The position numbers and the translations under genes were made by a program. A stretch of 14,795 nt of DNA from Candidatus Hydrogenedens terephthalaticus JGI OTU-1. GTDB lineage: Bacteria; Hydrogenedentota; Hydrogenedentia; Hydrogenedentales; Hydrogenedentaceae. Below are positions 1 through 6,050 of this stretch, piece after piece. The notes beneath the pieces are model-generated. The model was not told where the DNA came from and did no database searches. It was given only the letters and a program-made list of their open reading frames with translations. The stretch covers positions 1 through 14,795 of the forward strand of contig AWNW01000060.1 in NCBI GenBank assembly GCA_000493945.1, given 5' to 3'. Within the stretch, counting starts at the first letter, position 1. Each line of letters starts with the position of its first letter.

Positions 1-1
1 T

Positions 2-94
2 GAGTATTACCTCAAAGAGTTAGAATTTCGGTATAATCATCGGAGTGAAGATTTATATACACTCATTTTAACCTCCATCCTCTTGGTGGATTGA
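2..94 (+). pseudogene. C-terminal end of an IS1595/ISXO2-like transposase (cut by the window edge)
   Basis: The frame beginning at base 2 is open for 30 codons up to a TGA at 92-94. It contains YLKELEFRYNHR followed by a hydrophobic LYTLIL segment. This is the typical last part of ISXO2-like (IS1595 family) DDE transposases, where a YLxEFxFRxNxR motif follows the catalytic domain. The catalytic residues and the start are outside the window, so I cannot say whether the gene is intact. No convincing terminal inverted repeat could be picked out between the stop and purE. The family assignment rests on this short motif only; an unrelated protein tail is possible but less likely. Confidence 0.6.
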
Positions 95-170
95 AATATA
101 TAATCACCAAAATTAAATATGTCAAAGAAAATTTTTGAATAGAACAGACAGTTCTTTATAGAGGGTATTT

Positions 171-200
171 TTGAAAAAAAACTACCTACATACATATAAT
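171..200 (+). promoter_or_regulatory. Candidate sigma70-type promoter for purE
   Basis: TTGAAA at 171-176 and a perfect TATAAT at 195-200 are separated by 18 bases. Transcription would start near 207, about 30 bases before the purE start codon, leaving room for the ribosome binding site at 223-230. In AT-rich DNA such matches also arise by chance, but position, spacing and the perfect -10 all fit. Confidence 0.5.
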
Positions 201-235
201 ACCTCTAAAAAATATAATAGAGAAAGGAGAAATAT

Positions 236-739
236 ATGACAAATTCAGAAAGGAAACCCTTAGTAAGTGTTATTATGGGGAGTGCATCGGATTGGGATGT
301 AATGTCAGGTGCAACGAAAATATTAAAAGATTTCAACATCCCTCATGAAGCCCGTGTTTTATCCGCACATCGGACCCCTGACATGTTAAGAGAATATGTA
401 AAATTTGCAGAGGAGCGTGGCGTAGAAATATTTATTACGGGTGCGGGTATGGCAGCCGCTTTACCGGGTGTGGTTGCTTCTTGCACGATATTGCCAGTAT
501 TAGGTGTGCCGATTCCTTCGGGTGCGTTAAACGGATTGGACGCCCTCTATTCCATCGTGCAAATGCCTCCCGGTATCCCTGTGGGCTGCTTTGCAGTAGG
601 GAAAGCCGGTGCTACCAATGCAGGGCTAATGGCAGTTGCCATTCTCTCACAAAAATATCCAGAATTGAAAGAAAAATTAACAGAATATCGCGAAAAACAG
701 GCGAAGAAGATTATGGAAACAAATCTTCCTGAGGAGTAA
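236..739 (+). CDS. purE: N5-carboxyaminoimidazole ribonucleotide mutase, class I PurE
   Basis: Converts N5-CAIR to CAIR in de novo purine synthesis, in the cytoplasm. The 167-residue length is normal for the bacterial class I enzyme. Conserved parts are visible in order: GSASD (residues 15-19, phosphate and substrate loop), SAHRTP (43-48, with the active-site His45), GAGMAAALPG (69-78), and the PVLGVPIPSGALNGLDAL and MPPGIPVG segments that line the active site. The ATG is preceded by a strong AAAGGAGA (223-230), so the start is secure. The class I mutase normally works with PurK, which is not in this window. A TauE/SafE exporter follows 27 bases later in the same direction and probably shares the transcript. 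Nothing looks damaged. Confidence 0.96.
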   Translation: MTNSERKPLVSVIMGSASDWDVMSGATKILKDFNIPHEARVLSAHRTPDMLREYVKFAEERGVEIFITGAGMAAALPGVVASCTILPVLGVPIPSGALNGLDALYSIVQMPPGIPVGCFAVGKAGATNAGLMAVAILSQKYPELKEKLTEYREKQAKKIMETNLPEE

Positions 740-766
740 TTTTTCTACAATATAGGAATTCTATTT

Positions 767-1531
767 TTGCTATCCGGTTTGTTTGTTTTTTGTGCTTTTT
801 TGATTGCAAGTTTTGTGCATGCAACAACAGGTTTTGGTTCTGCGTTAGTAGGTATGCCTATACTTGTATTTGCCATTGGATTACAGGTTTCTGCTCCACT
901 TTTAGCCTTGTTAGGACAGATTGTTAATTTAGGTGTCCTTTGGCAGAATTGGAAAGACCTGGATTGGAAACATTCTCTTATATTGATTATACCTTCCATT
1001 TTCGGCGTACCTATTGGTTTACTACTGCTTAAAGGGGGCAATGAAGAACTCTTAAATGTTGTATTAGGAATAATTCTTATCACTTATGGAATTTTTTCGT
1101 TTTTTTATAACGACAAACATGGGATAAGTAAAGAAATATCCGTTGTGAGTTACTCTCATTTTTTTTGGGGTGCAATAGCAGGCTTTTCTGCAGGTATTTT
1201 AGGAGGGGCATATAATGCTAATGGTCCTCCGGTAATTGTTTACGCAAGTATTACTCACAAAGATAAAGGCTCTTTTCGTTCTATCCTACAGGCATTTTTC
1301 TTTATAAATGGTTTTGTTATCATTGCAGGGCATATCATTGCAGGTCTGATAACAAAAGATGTTTTATATTATTCTTTTTGGGGCTTACCCGGTCTTATCG
1401 TGGGAATGTATTTGGGTTTCTATGTAGACCAATTTATTACCCCCCAGAGATTTCGGAATATTGTTATTGCGGGGATAGTAGTATTGGGAGCAGGATTACT
1501 TCTCCCTGTTTTTTATTCCCTATTGTTTTAA
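767..1531 (+). CDS. TauE/SafE family membrane protein (probable anion/sulfite exporter)
   Basis: A 254-residue, very hydrophobic protein with about eight predicted membrane segments. It has the two-fold internal repeat of the TauE/SafE (former DUF81) family: HATTGFGSALVGMP in the first half and GFSAGILGGAYNANGPP in the second. The GG-x-x-N-GPP signature is typical. Family members move sulfite, sulfoacetate, taurine-related or other organic anions across the inner membrane; the substrate here is unknown. The best start is a TTG at 767, with AGGA at 754-757 upstream. No ATG is available before the first membrane segment, and the reading frame is continuous with purE except for the purE TAA. The stop codon overlaps that of the convergent rhaM-like gene. 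Confidence 0.85.
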   Translation: MLSGLFVFCAFLIASFVHATTGFGSALVGMPILVFAIGLQVSAPLLALLGQIVNLGVLWQNWKDLDWKHSLILIIPSIFGVPIGLLLLKGGNEELLNVVLGIILITYGIFSFFYNDKHGISKEISVVSYSHFFWGAIAGFSAGILGGAYNANGPPVIVYASITHKDKGSFRSILQAFFFINGFVIIAGHIIAGLITKDVLYYSFWGLPGLIVGMYLGFYVDQFITPQRFRNIVIAGIVVLGAGLLLPVFYSLLF

Positions 1532-1839
1532 TCCATGTGAAATACTTCGGGGATAGGTATGAAAAGCGGTTTGTTTCCATCGGTTTCCATAAGTGGGTTA
1601 GTTTTTGCCCACCATTCTTTCATGATGGGTTCTTGAGCAATGCGGATAAAACACCCTTCTGGGTCTTCTGACTCAAAATAGGCAAATAAATCCAATCCAT
1701 GACGATAAATAGAATAATTTCTGAATCCTGCTCGTTGATGAGCCTCCAATACTTCTTTACCTATATCTTTGTGCAATTCTTCATATTCTTCTATAACACT
1801 TGTATCTTTAAGTCTCATCATAAATGCATATCTATACAT
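1528..1839 (-). CDS. L-rhamnose mutarotase-like protein (RhaM/DUF718 family)
   Basis: 103 residues, the same size as the E. coli rhamnose mutarotase (about 104). This family interconverts the alpha and beta anomers of L-rhamnose. Visible family features are an N-terminal YRYAFMMRLK beta strand, a His at position 23 where the catalytic His of RhaM lies, GFRNYSIYRHG, LFAYFE, and a C-terminal PIMKEWWAKTNPLM where the paired Trp residues contribute to the sugar pocket. The ATG is supported by AGGAGA (1845-1850) five bases upstream. No rhamnose isomerase, kinase or aldolase is nearby, so the sugar may be another 6-deoxyhexose or fucose-like aldose. The gene converges on the exporter and shares TTAA with it, and is divergent from the 1934-3496 gene. 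Confidence 0.85.
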   Translation of the reverse strand: MYRYAFMMRLKDTSVIEEYEELHKDIGKEVLEAHQRAGFRNYSIYRHGLDLFAYFESEDPEGCFIRIAQEPIMKEWWAKTNPLMETDGNKPLFIPIPEVFHMD

Positions 1840-1886
1840 ACATATCTCCTTGGTTTTACTTTTTTTATATTCTATAAATTTGTATA

Positions 1887-1916
1887 ATTTTATCTATTCT
1901 ATAACTTTAATGTAAA
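1887..1916 (-). promoter_or_regulatory. Candidate promoter for the rhamnose mutarotase-like gene
   Basis: Read on the minus strand, TTTACA (1911-1916) and TAAAAT (1887-1892) are 18 bases apart. The expected start would be near 1880, about 40 bases before the ATG at 1839. The 94-base gap between the two divergent genes is almost entirely A and T, so several -10-like hexamers exist, including TATAAT on the plus strand at 1883-1888. The call is tentative. Confidence 0.3.
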
Positions 1917-1933
1917 TACGAAAGGTTTGAAGC

Positions 1934-3496
1934 ATGGGTATCCTATCAATGTTCTTATTATTAGGTGTTGCTTTTTCAGAGGTAGGAGATGAAACTCTTC
2001 TACAAAATGCATATCTTAATGGAGAAGCTCTTTTGTTTTGCAGGAATGTTTTAAGTGGATGGATGCAATTTGCAGACCCGGAGACTGATTTATTTCCACG
2101 GAACTTGAAAGGAGATACTTACTGGAATGCGAAAGATTGTTCGGCGGACAATTATCCATTTCTTACTTTGAGTGCTTATTTTACAGACCGTTATATCTTT
2201 GAGACACGGATGAAGAATATCCTTAAAAACGAACAAAAATTATGCAATCGGATAGACCGACTTCCCGATGATTGGAACATTATTAAAAAATCTTTTCGCC
2301 AACCTGAACCCAAATTAGCAGACCTTATCTTTGGTGCTTCAGAATACATCAAAGATGGACTGTTGCCCTTAACGGAATATCTGGGACCTACAGAATGGTC
2401 TGAACGGATGATAGGGCTTATGGATGATATATGGAAAAATTCAAAAATAGAAACGGAAGTAGGTTTATTACCCGATGTTTCCCATGAAGTTGGGGGAGAT
2501 TTATTACAGGGATTGTGTCGAATATATTGGTTAACAGGAGATGATAAGTATAAAGAATGGGCGTTTCGGTTAGGCGATTACTTTTTCCTATATCATCTGC
2601 CCACCGATAGTGAATATTTCCAATTGGATGACCATGGTTGTGAAGTTTTTGGAGGACTTTCCGAAGTATATTTGTTATCTGCATATAAAGCCCCTGATAA
2701 AAGGGAACAGTGGAAAGAGCCAATGCATAGGATGATACAAAACATATTGGAAATTGGACGAAACAAAGAAGGGCTATTTTTTGAGGCTATTAACCCGAAA
2801 GAGAAAAAGGTTCTTCGAGAGACACTGACGGATAATTGGGGTTATAACTATAATGCAATAGCCACCGTAGGAATTCTGGATAATCAAAATGAATACTTAC
2901 AGGAAGTCCAAAAAACTCTCGATAATTTATGGACTTCACGAGATTATCCATGGGAAAATGACGGAGCTGATGGTTTGGCAGATTCTTTAGAAGGCTGTCT
3001 AAATTTAATAAATCGTTTTCCCTCAGTAAATGCGGAAAGATGGGCTGATTATACAGCACAGCGTCTTTTGAAAAAACAAAGACCGTCTGGAATTGTAGAG
3101 GGTTGGCATGGAGATGGGAATACCGCAAGAACCATGTTAATGTATGCATTCTGGAAGTCGCAGGGATGTTATGTTTTTCCATGGAACGCAGAGGTATATG
3201 TCGGTTCTATCAAAACCGAAGGTAATAAACTACAAATTGTGGTAAAATCAAATTGGAAATGGATTGGAAAAATATTATTTGATGTGCCAAGGCATAAGGT
3301 TTATTTCCATTTTCCAATGGATTATCCACGACTAAATCAATTTCCAGAATGGTTTACCGTGGATACGGATAAAGAATATCAAGTTCATATTGAGGGAAAA
3401 GATAAAATAAAAATGAAAGGGGAAGAATTGCAAAAAGGATTACCTTTAGAGCTTATGCCGAACACTTCTATTTTAATTACTATAACTGAGTTATAA
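1934..3496 (+). CDS. Exported alpha/alpha-toroid protein, probable carbohydrate-active enzyme of unknown specificity
   Basis: A 520-residue protein with a short hydrophobic N-terminus (ILSMFLLLGVAFS) that looks like a signal peptide. The body is mostly helical, with repeating aromatic and Gly-rich turns typical of six-hairpin glycosidase folds: GDTYWNAKDCSADNYPF near residue 60, HEVGGDLLQGL near 184, DDHGCEVFGGLSEVY, DNWGYNYNA, ADSLEGCLNLINRFP, and HGDGNTARTMLMYAFW near 393. The last 100 residues look like a beta sandwich. Asp and Glu residues in these turns are plausible acid/base candidates, but I cannot name a catalytic pair or a GH family. The start has AAAGG (1921-1925) eight bases upstream. 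It ends eight bases before an inverted IS-end-like sequence. Lyase or epimerase activity would be alternatives on the same fold. Confidence 0.7.
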   Translation: MGILSMFLLLGVAFSEVGDETLLQNAYLNGEALLFCRNVLSGWMQFADPETDLFPRNLKGDTYWNAKDCSADNYPFLTLSAYFTDRYIFETRMKNILKNEQKLCNRIDRLPDDWNIIKKSFRQPEPKLADLIFGASEYIKDGLLPLTEYLGPTEWSERMIGLMDDIWKNSKIETEVGLLPDVSHEVGGDLLQGLCRIYWLTGDDKYKEWAFRLGDYFFLYHLPTDSEYFQLDDHGCEVFGGLSEVYLLSAYKAPDKREQWKEPMHRMIQNILEIGRNKEGLFFEAINPKEKKVLRETLTDNWGYNYNAIATVGILDNQNEYLQEVQKTLDNLWTSRDYPWENDGADGLADSLEGCLNLINRFPSVNAERWADYTAQRLLKKQRPSGIVEGWHGDGNTARTMLMYAFWKSQGCYVFPWNAEVYVGSIKTEGNKLQIVVKSNWKWIGKILFDVPRHKVYFHFPMDYPRLNQFPEWFTVDTDKEYQVHIEGKDKIKMKGEELQKGLPLELMPNTSILITITEL

Positions 3497-3654
3497 AATC
3501 TAATTTGAACAACTATGGTACATAGGTAACACATAGCTTTTAAACTATGAAGAACACAAAAAATAGGAATGAACAAAGAAAGGAAATATCTCACAACTTG
3601 ACATACGCTACTTTTCCTCCTCGTAGAATAGATTTAAATTTAGTAAAAAATCAT

Positions 3655-3694
3655 AACCACGAATTCCACGAATAGACACAAATAAAAACGAATG
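3655..3694. repeat. Short degenerate CACGAAT repeat
   Basis: CACGAAT occurs at 3658-3664 and 3667-3673, and ACGAAT again at 3689-3694, separated by A-rich spacers that include GACACAAATA. Stretches of this style are dispersed in intergenic regions of many environmental bacterial genomes (general knowledge). No coding role is apparent. Confidence 0.45.
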
Positions 3695-4008
3695 GAAAAA
3701 ATCCATCATGTATCATTTTATTCAATGTAGCTGAAGCGTCCCCACTTCTGGTATTTTGGGACATAGGGGAATTATAGGACCGATGGGACGAAAGTGATGA
3801 ATGAGACTTTGATGCATTTGTATTAATTTTGGGTAATGATTTCTTCGTTATGAATAGCATTAATGACTACGAGTAAGAATAAAGAAAAAAATCCGTTTAT
3901 CACCCATGCATTCTTGTCCGCCTTGTTAATTAGGTATTTTCAATTCCGTTTAAGGCCCTTTCAATATCGCAAGTCCTCATTATAAAATTGATATACCATC
4001 AATATAAT

Positions 4009-4036
4009 GTAGAGGCGAAAAATCTTTCGCCCCCAC
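4009..4036. repeat. Imperfect hairpin with GGCGAAA/TTTCGCC arms
   Basis: GGCGAAA (4014-4020) and TTTCGCC (4025-4031) form a perfect 7-bp stem around an AATC tetraloop. The stem extends outward to 4009/4036 with two mismatches. The outer bases (GTAGAGG and CCCCCAC) look like the GTAGGGG...CCCCTAC frame of the neighbouring perfect palindrome, so the two may be members of one palindrome family. Confidence 0.55.
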
Positions 4037-4039
4037 CTT

Positions 4040-4085
4040 CTCTGTGTCCTTTGTGTAAATTTTCCTTTGTGTCCTCTGTGGTTAA
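4040..4085. repeat. Degenerate CTCTGTGTCC / CCTTTGTG duplication
   Basis: Variants of CTCTGTGTCCTTTGTG and CCTTTGTGTCCTCTGTGG follow each other with an AAATTTT spacer. The words CCTTTGTGT and GTGTCCT each occur twice. Similar CACAGAGG-type repeats are widespread in environmental bacteria (general knowledge). No gene or RNA is recognised. Confidence 0.5.
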
Positions 4086-4101
4086 ATTTTTTTCACAAAA
4101 T

Positions 4102-4131
4102 AGTAGGGGCACGGCATGCCGTGCCCCTACT
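4102..4131. repeat. 30-bp perfect palindrome
   Basis: The left arm AGTAGGGGCACGGCA (4102-4116) is the exact reverse complement of 4117-4131. It is far more GC-rich than its surroundings, which marks it as an inserted dispersed repeat rather than drifted local sequence. As RNA it could form a long stem with a minimal loop, and as DNA it could extrude as a cruciform. It may serve as a bidirectional transcription barrier between the convergent flanking genes, but it lacks a clear T-run. Confidence 0.8.
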
Positions 4132-4183
4132 GCGATTGGGAAGAAAGTAAAAAATCTGTTACCTATGTCCTATAGGTTATCAG

Positions 4184-5932
4184 TTAATTATTTGTTACTT
4201 TTTGTTTTGTCTTTCGGTAGATGTGAGAGATGAGCACCAAGGCTAAAAATGCAATAACGATACCAATCCCTTTATAACCAATCTTTGATATTATAGACCA
4301 GATGGCTCCTATTAACGATAAAGCGAATGCAATGAATAATAGGATGTTCCATGACCAGAATTTCAGCCCTTGAGGAAAATCATCTTTTAACAGTTTTTTC
4401 TGGTTTAATAACAGCCAGAAAGATAAGTAAGCCAAAGGTAATAATGTCATACAAAATACGGAAGTTGGTATAGCAAGCCACATTTGAGCATCTTTCCAGA
4501 ATAATACGCCGAGCAGGCTAATCGAGACCATAGCACCACCTATAAATTGAGGGATACCCCGCAAAGGACGATTTAAAAGTTCGCAAAAACACAGGCTATT
4601 TATTAACATTAACATGGAGGATACCCCCAACCCCATTCCTAAAACACCAATGCCGAAGATATATTTTGCAACCGTGGGACCTGTTAAAGGTGTTAAGGCA
4701 TCGGAAAGATTAAAAGCATCCCGACGAACCATCATAGCCGATAATTTGCGGTCGGCTTCCGGTAGTCCTTTAATTCTTACTTCTTTTTCTTCTTTTGATA
4801 GTGCATTCCATTGTTCCTTTCCTATTTCATAGATGATTCTTCCTTCGATAAGGTTCTGGAAACTACCAATTAAATTAGGGGCGGGTTGGATGAGATTCCC
4901 TTTTTCATCTCGTTCCCCTAAGAAGCCTGGGGCAGGTTTTGCATGAAATTGTGCGGCTGAAGCAATAACGACACAACTTGTTGCTAAAATGAATGGAATA
5001 AACAAGCCTGTTGCAAGGTCGAATATTGCAAGTCCACGAAATTCCCTATCCCATCCTTTTCGTAGCATAGAGTAAGGGAGCATAAAAGTCATGTTAATTC
5101 CCACGGCTGTGGCTGCGGAACTTATCATCACATCCCGTTGTTGTGAAACAATCAGGTTTATCCAATAATCTCGAAACTTTTCAGGGACTTGCTCAATATA
5201 GGGCATTAGTTCTTTTGAAGGATAGAGAAACAAAGAGAAATCAGGAATAAACCCTGCTAAATATTTTTGCCAGTGGATTTGCCCTTTGATGTTTAATACG
5301 ATAAATACGCCGAAGAAGCAAATGACGACGGAAGCAACCATGAGTTTTATGATAACCTCAAAGATTTTTACACCTTTGCCGCCGAAAGTATAGAGCGTAA
5401 GGAATGTTAGATTAATACATAGTATCAATATCCCTACGATAACCTTTCCTGTAAATGGTTCAAATGTTGGGGGCCCGAATAAATGAGGGAGTAAATTTTG
5501 TTGTATTGATGCGATAGCAATAGAATACTGGGGCATTACCCAAACAAAATTTGCAAGCATCGCTGCTAATAGCCAGCTCCAACCTAATATGGGGTTTACA
5601 TGTTCATTAATCATTCTAACAGGACTGCGACCTGTTGAAAGGGTTACATAGGATATCGCACTTAACATAATAATACCTGCTATCATTGCTAAGGGCTGTA
5701 ACCAGAGAAAGCCGAACCCAACAAGTACTCCTAAATACATGCTGGAGGATAAGGAGCCTCCTCCTAATGTGGTTGCACTTTGCAGCCATCCTGGACCTGA
5801 AAATCGAACGAAGGTTTTGAATAATGCCCATTTCCCCTGTTGACGGGACTGAACTAATATTTCTCGTTCTTTTTGTATATTAGGCGCAACAGATTTTATT
5901 TGTTCCAATACGGCATCTTTTTTTTCTGACAT
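4184..5932 (-). CDS. NRAMP-superfamily membrane transporter with a non-canonical substrate site
   Basis: A 582-residue inner-membrane protein with a cytoplasmic N-terminus of about 45 residues, about 12 membrane segments, and an unusually long hydrophilic loop at about 331-415. The first membrane segment reads GPGWLQSATTLGGGS (46-60). It aligns without gaps to the NRAMP GPGFL...DPGN segment, so the metal-binding Asp and Asn of DPGN become Gly57 and Ser60. In the sixth segment, MLPYSM (284-289) replaces the MPH-type motif. The fold is therefore NRAMP/APC-like, but binding of Mn2+ or Fe2+ as in classical NRAMPs is doubtful. AAAAGG lies 8 bases before the ATG. xylA lies upstream, separated by a hairpin. 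Substrate unknown: another divalent metal or a small organic solute. Confidence 0.75.
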   Translation of the reverse strand: MSEKKDAVLEQIKSVAPNIQKEREILVQSRQQGKWALFKTFVRFSGPGWLQSATTLGGGSLSSSMYLGVLVGFGFLWLQPLAMIAGIIMLSAISYVTLSTGRSPVRMINEHVNPILGWSWLLAAMLANFVWVMPQYSIAIASIQQNLLPHLFGPPTFEPFTGKVIVGILILCINLTFLTLYTFGGKGVKIFEVIIKLMVASVVICFFGVFIVLNIKGQIHWQKYLAGFIPDFSLFLYPSKELMPYIEQVPEKFRDYWINLIVSQQRDVMISSAATAVGINMTFMLPYSMLRKGWDREFRGLAIFDLATGLFIPFILATSCVVIASAAQFHAKPAPGFLGERDEKGNLIQPAPNLIGSFQNLIEGRIIYEIGKEQWNALSKEEKEVRIKGLPEADRKLSAMMVRRDAFNLSDALTPLTGPTVAKYIFGIGVLGMGLGVSSMLMLINSLCFCELLNRPLRGIPQFIGGAMVSISLLGVLFWKDAQMWLAIPTSVFCMTLLPLAYLSFWLLLNQKKLLKDDFPQGLKFWSWNILLFIAFALSLIGAIWSIISKIGYKGIGIVIAFLALVLISHIYRKTKQKVTNN

Positions 5933-6000
5933 GGCTAAATCCTTTTTTTTATGATTAAATAAAATTTTATTTTTATATATGTATTATCGTTAAACTTTAA

Positions 6001-6028
6001 GGGAATAATCCTGAGCAGGATTATTCCC
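6001..6028 (-). terminator. Hairpin between xylA and the NRAMP-like gene
   Basis: GGGAATAATCCT (6001-6012) pairs perfectly with AGGATTATTCCC (6017-6028) around a GAGC tetraloop, a 12-bp stem. It lies 22 bases after the xylA stop on the minus strand and 68 bases before the transporter start. The minus-strand flank after the stem is TTAAAGTTTAA, a weak U-tract. On the plus strand AATTTTT follows. It is a probable terminator or attenuator that limits read-through from xylA. Confidence 0.65.
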
Positions 6029-6050
6029 AATTTTTATGATTTTTAAAGTT

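Larger units (their letters stand above)
3505..4177. mobile_element. Possible IS remnant or MITE-like element bounded by inverted copies of an IS481-like end
   Basis: Bases 3505-3532 match 14277-14304, the edge of the IS at the right side of the window, at 25 of 28 positions. Bases 4157-4175, read on the opposite strand, match 14285-14303 at all 19 positions (ctataggacataggtaaca). The two copies therefore point inward at each other, as terminal inverted repeats do. Each lies just beyond the stop codon of its neighbouring gene, the left one starting 8 bases after it and the right one's perfect match ending 8 bases before it. No transposase remnant is recognisable inside. Alternatives are a gutted IS, a non-autonomous element mobilised by the IS481-like transposase, or a coincidental pair of short dispersed repeats. 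No target duplication could be confirmed. Confidence 0.45.
3497..4183. other. 687-bp gene-free repeat island between two convergent genes
   Basis: This gap lies between the 3' ends of the 1934-3496 gene and the NRAMP-like gene. I find no credible coding sequence: the short open frames have no family motifs and no good ribosome binding sites. It holds a series of unrelated repeat types in succession: an IS-end-like copy (3505-3532), a CACGAAT-rich stretch (3655-3694), a degenerate GGGAC/TAGG stretch (3758-3790), an imperfect hairpin (4009-4036), a CTCTGTGTCC/CCTTTGTG duplication (about 4040-4085), a 30-bp perfect palindrome (4102-4131) and an inverted IS-end-like copy (4157-4175). No canonical U-tailed terminator could be assigned to either flanking gene, although the palindromes could end transcription from both sides. 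Confidence 0.8.

Noticed and set aside
141..155. Small inverted repeat AGAAC-agaca-GTTCT upstream of the purE promoter
   Set aside because: The arms are only 5 bp in AT-rich DNA and do not match a recognised operator or IS end; chance is likely.
3651..3860. Minus-strand open frame of about 69 codons in the repeat island
   Set aside because: It consists largely of repeat-derived sequence such as the CACGAAT stretch, with no good ribosome binding site and no domain features.
5957..5972. 16-bp A/T-only palindrome before the transporter gene
   Set aside because: It is made only of A and T in a very AT-rich leader; expected by chance and without a T-tailed stem.
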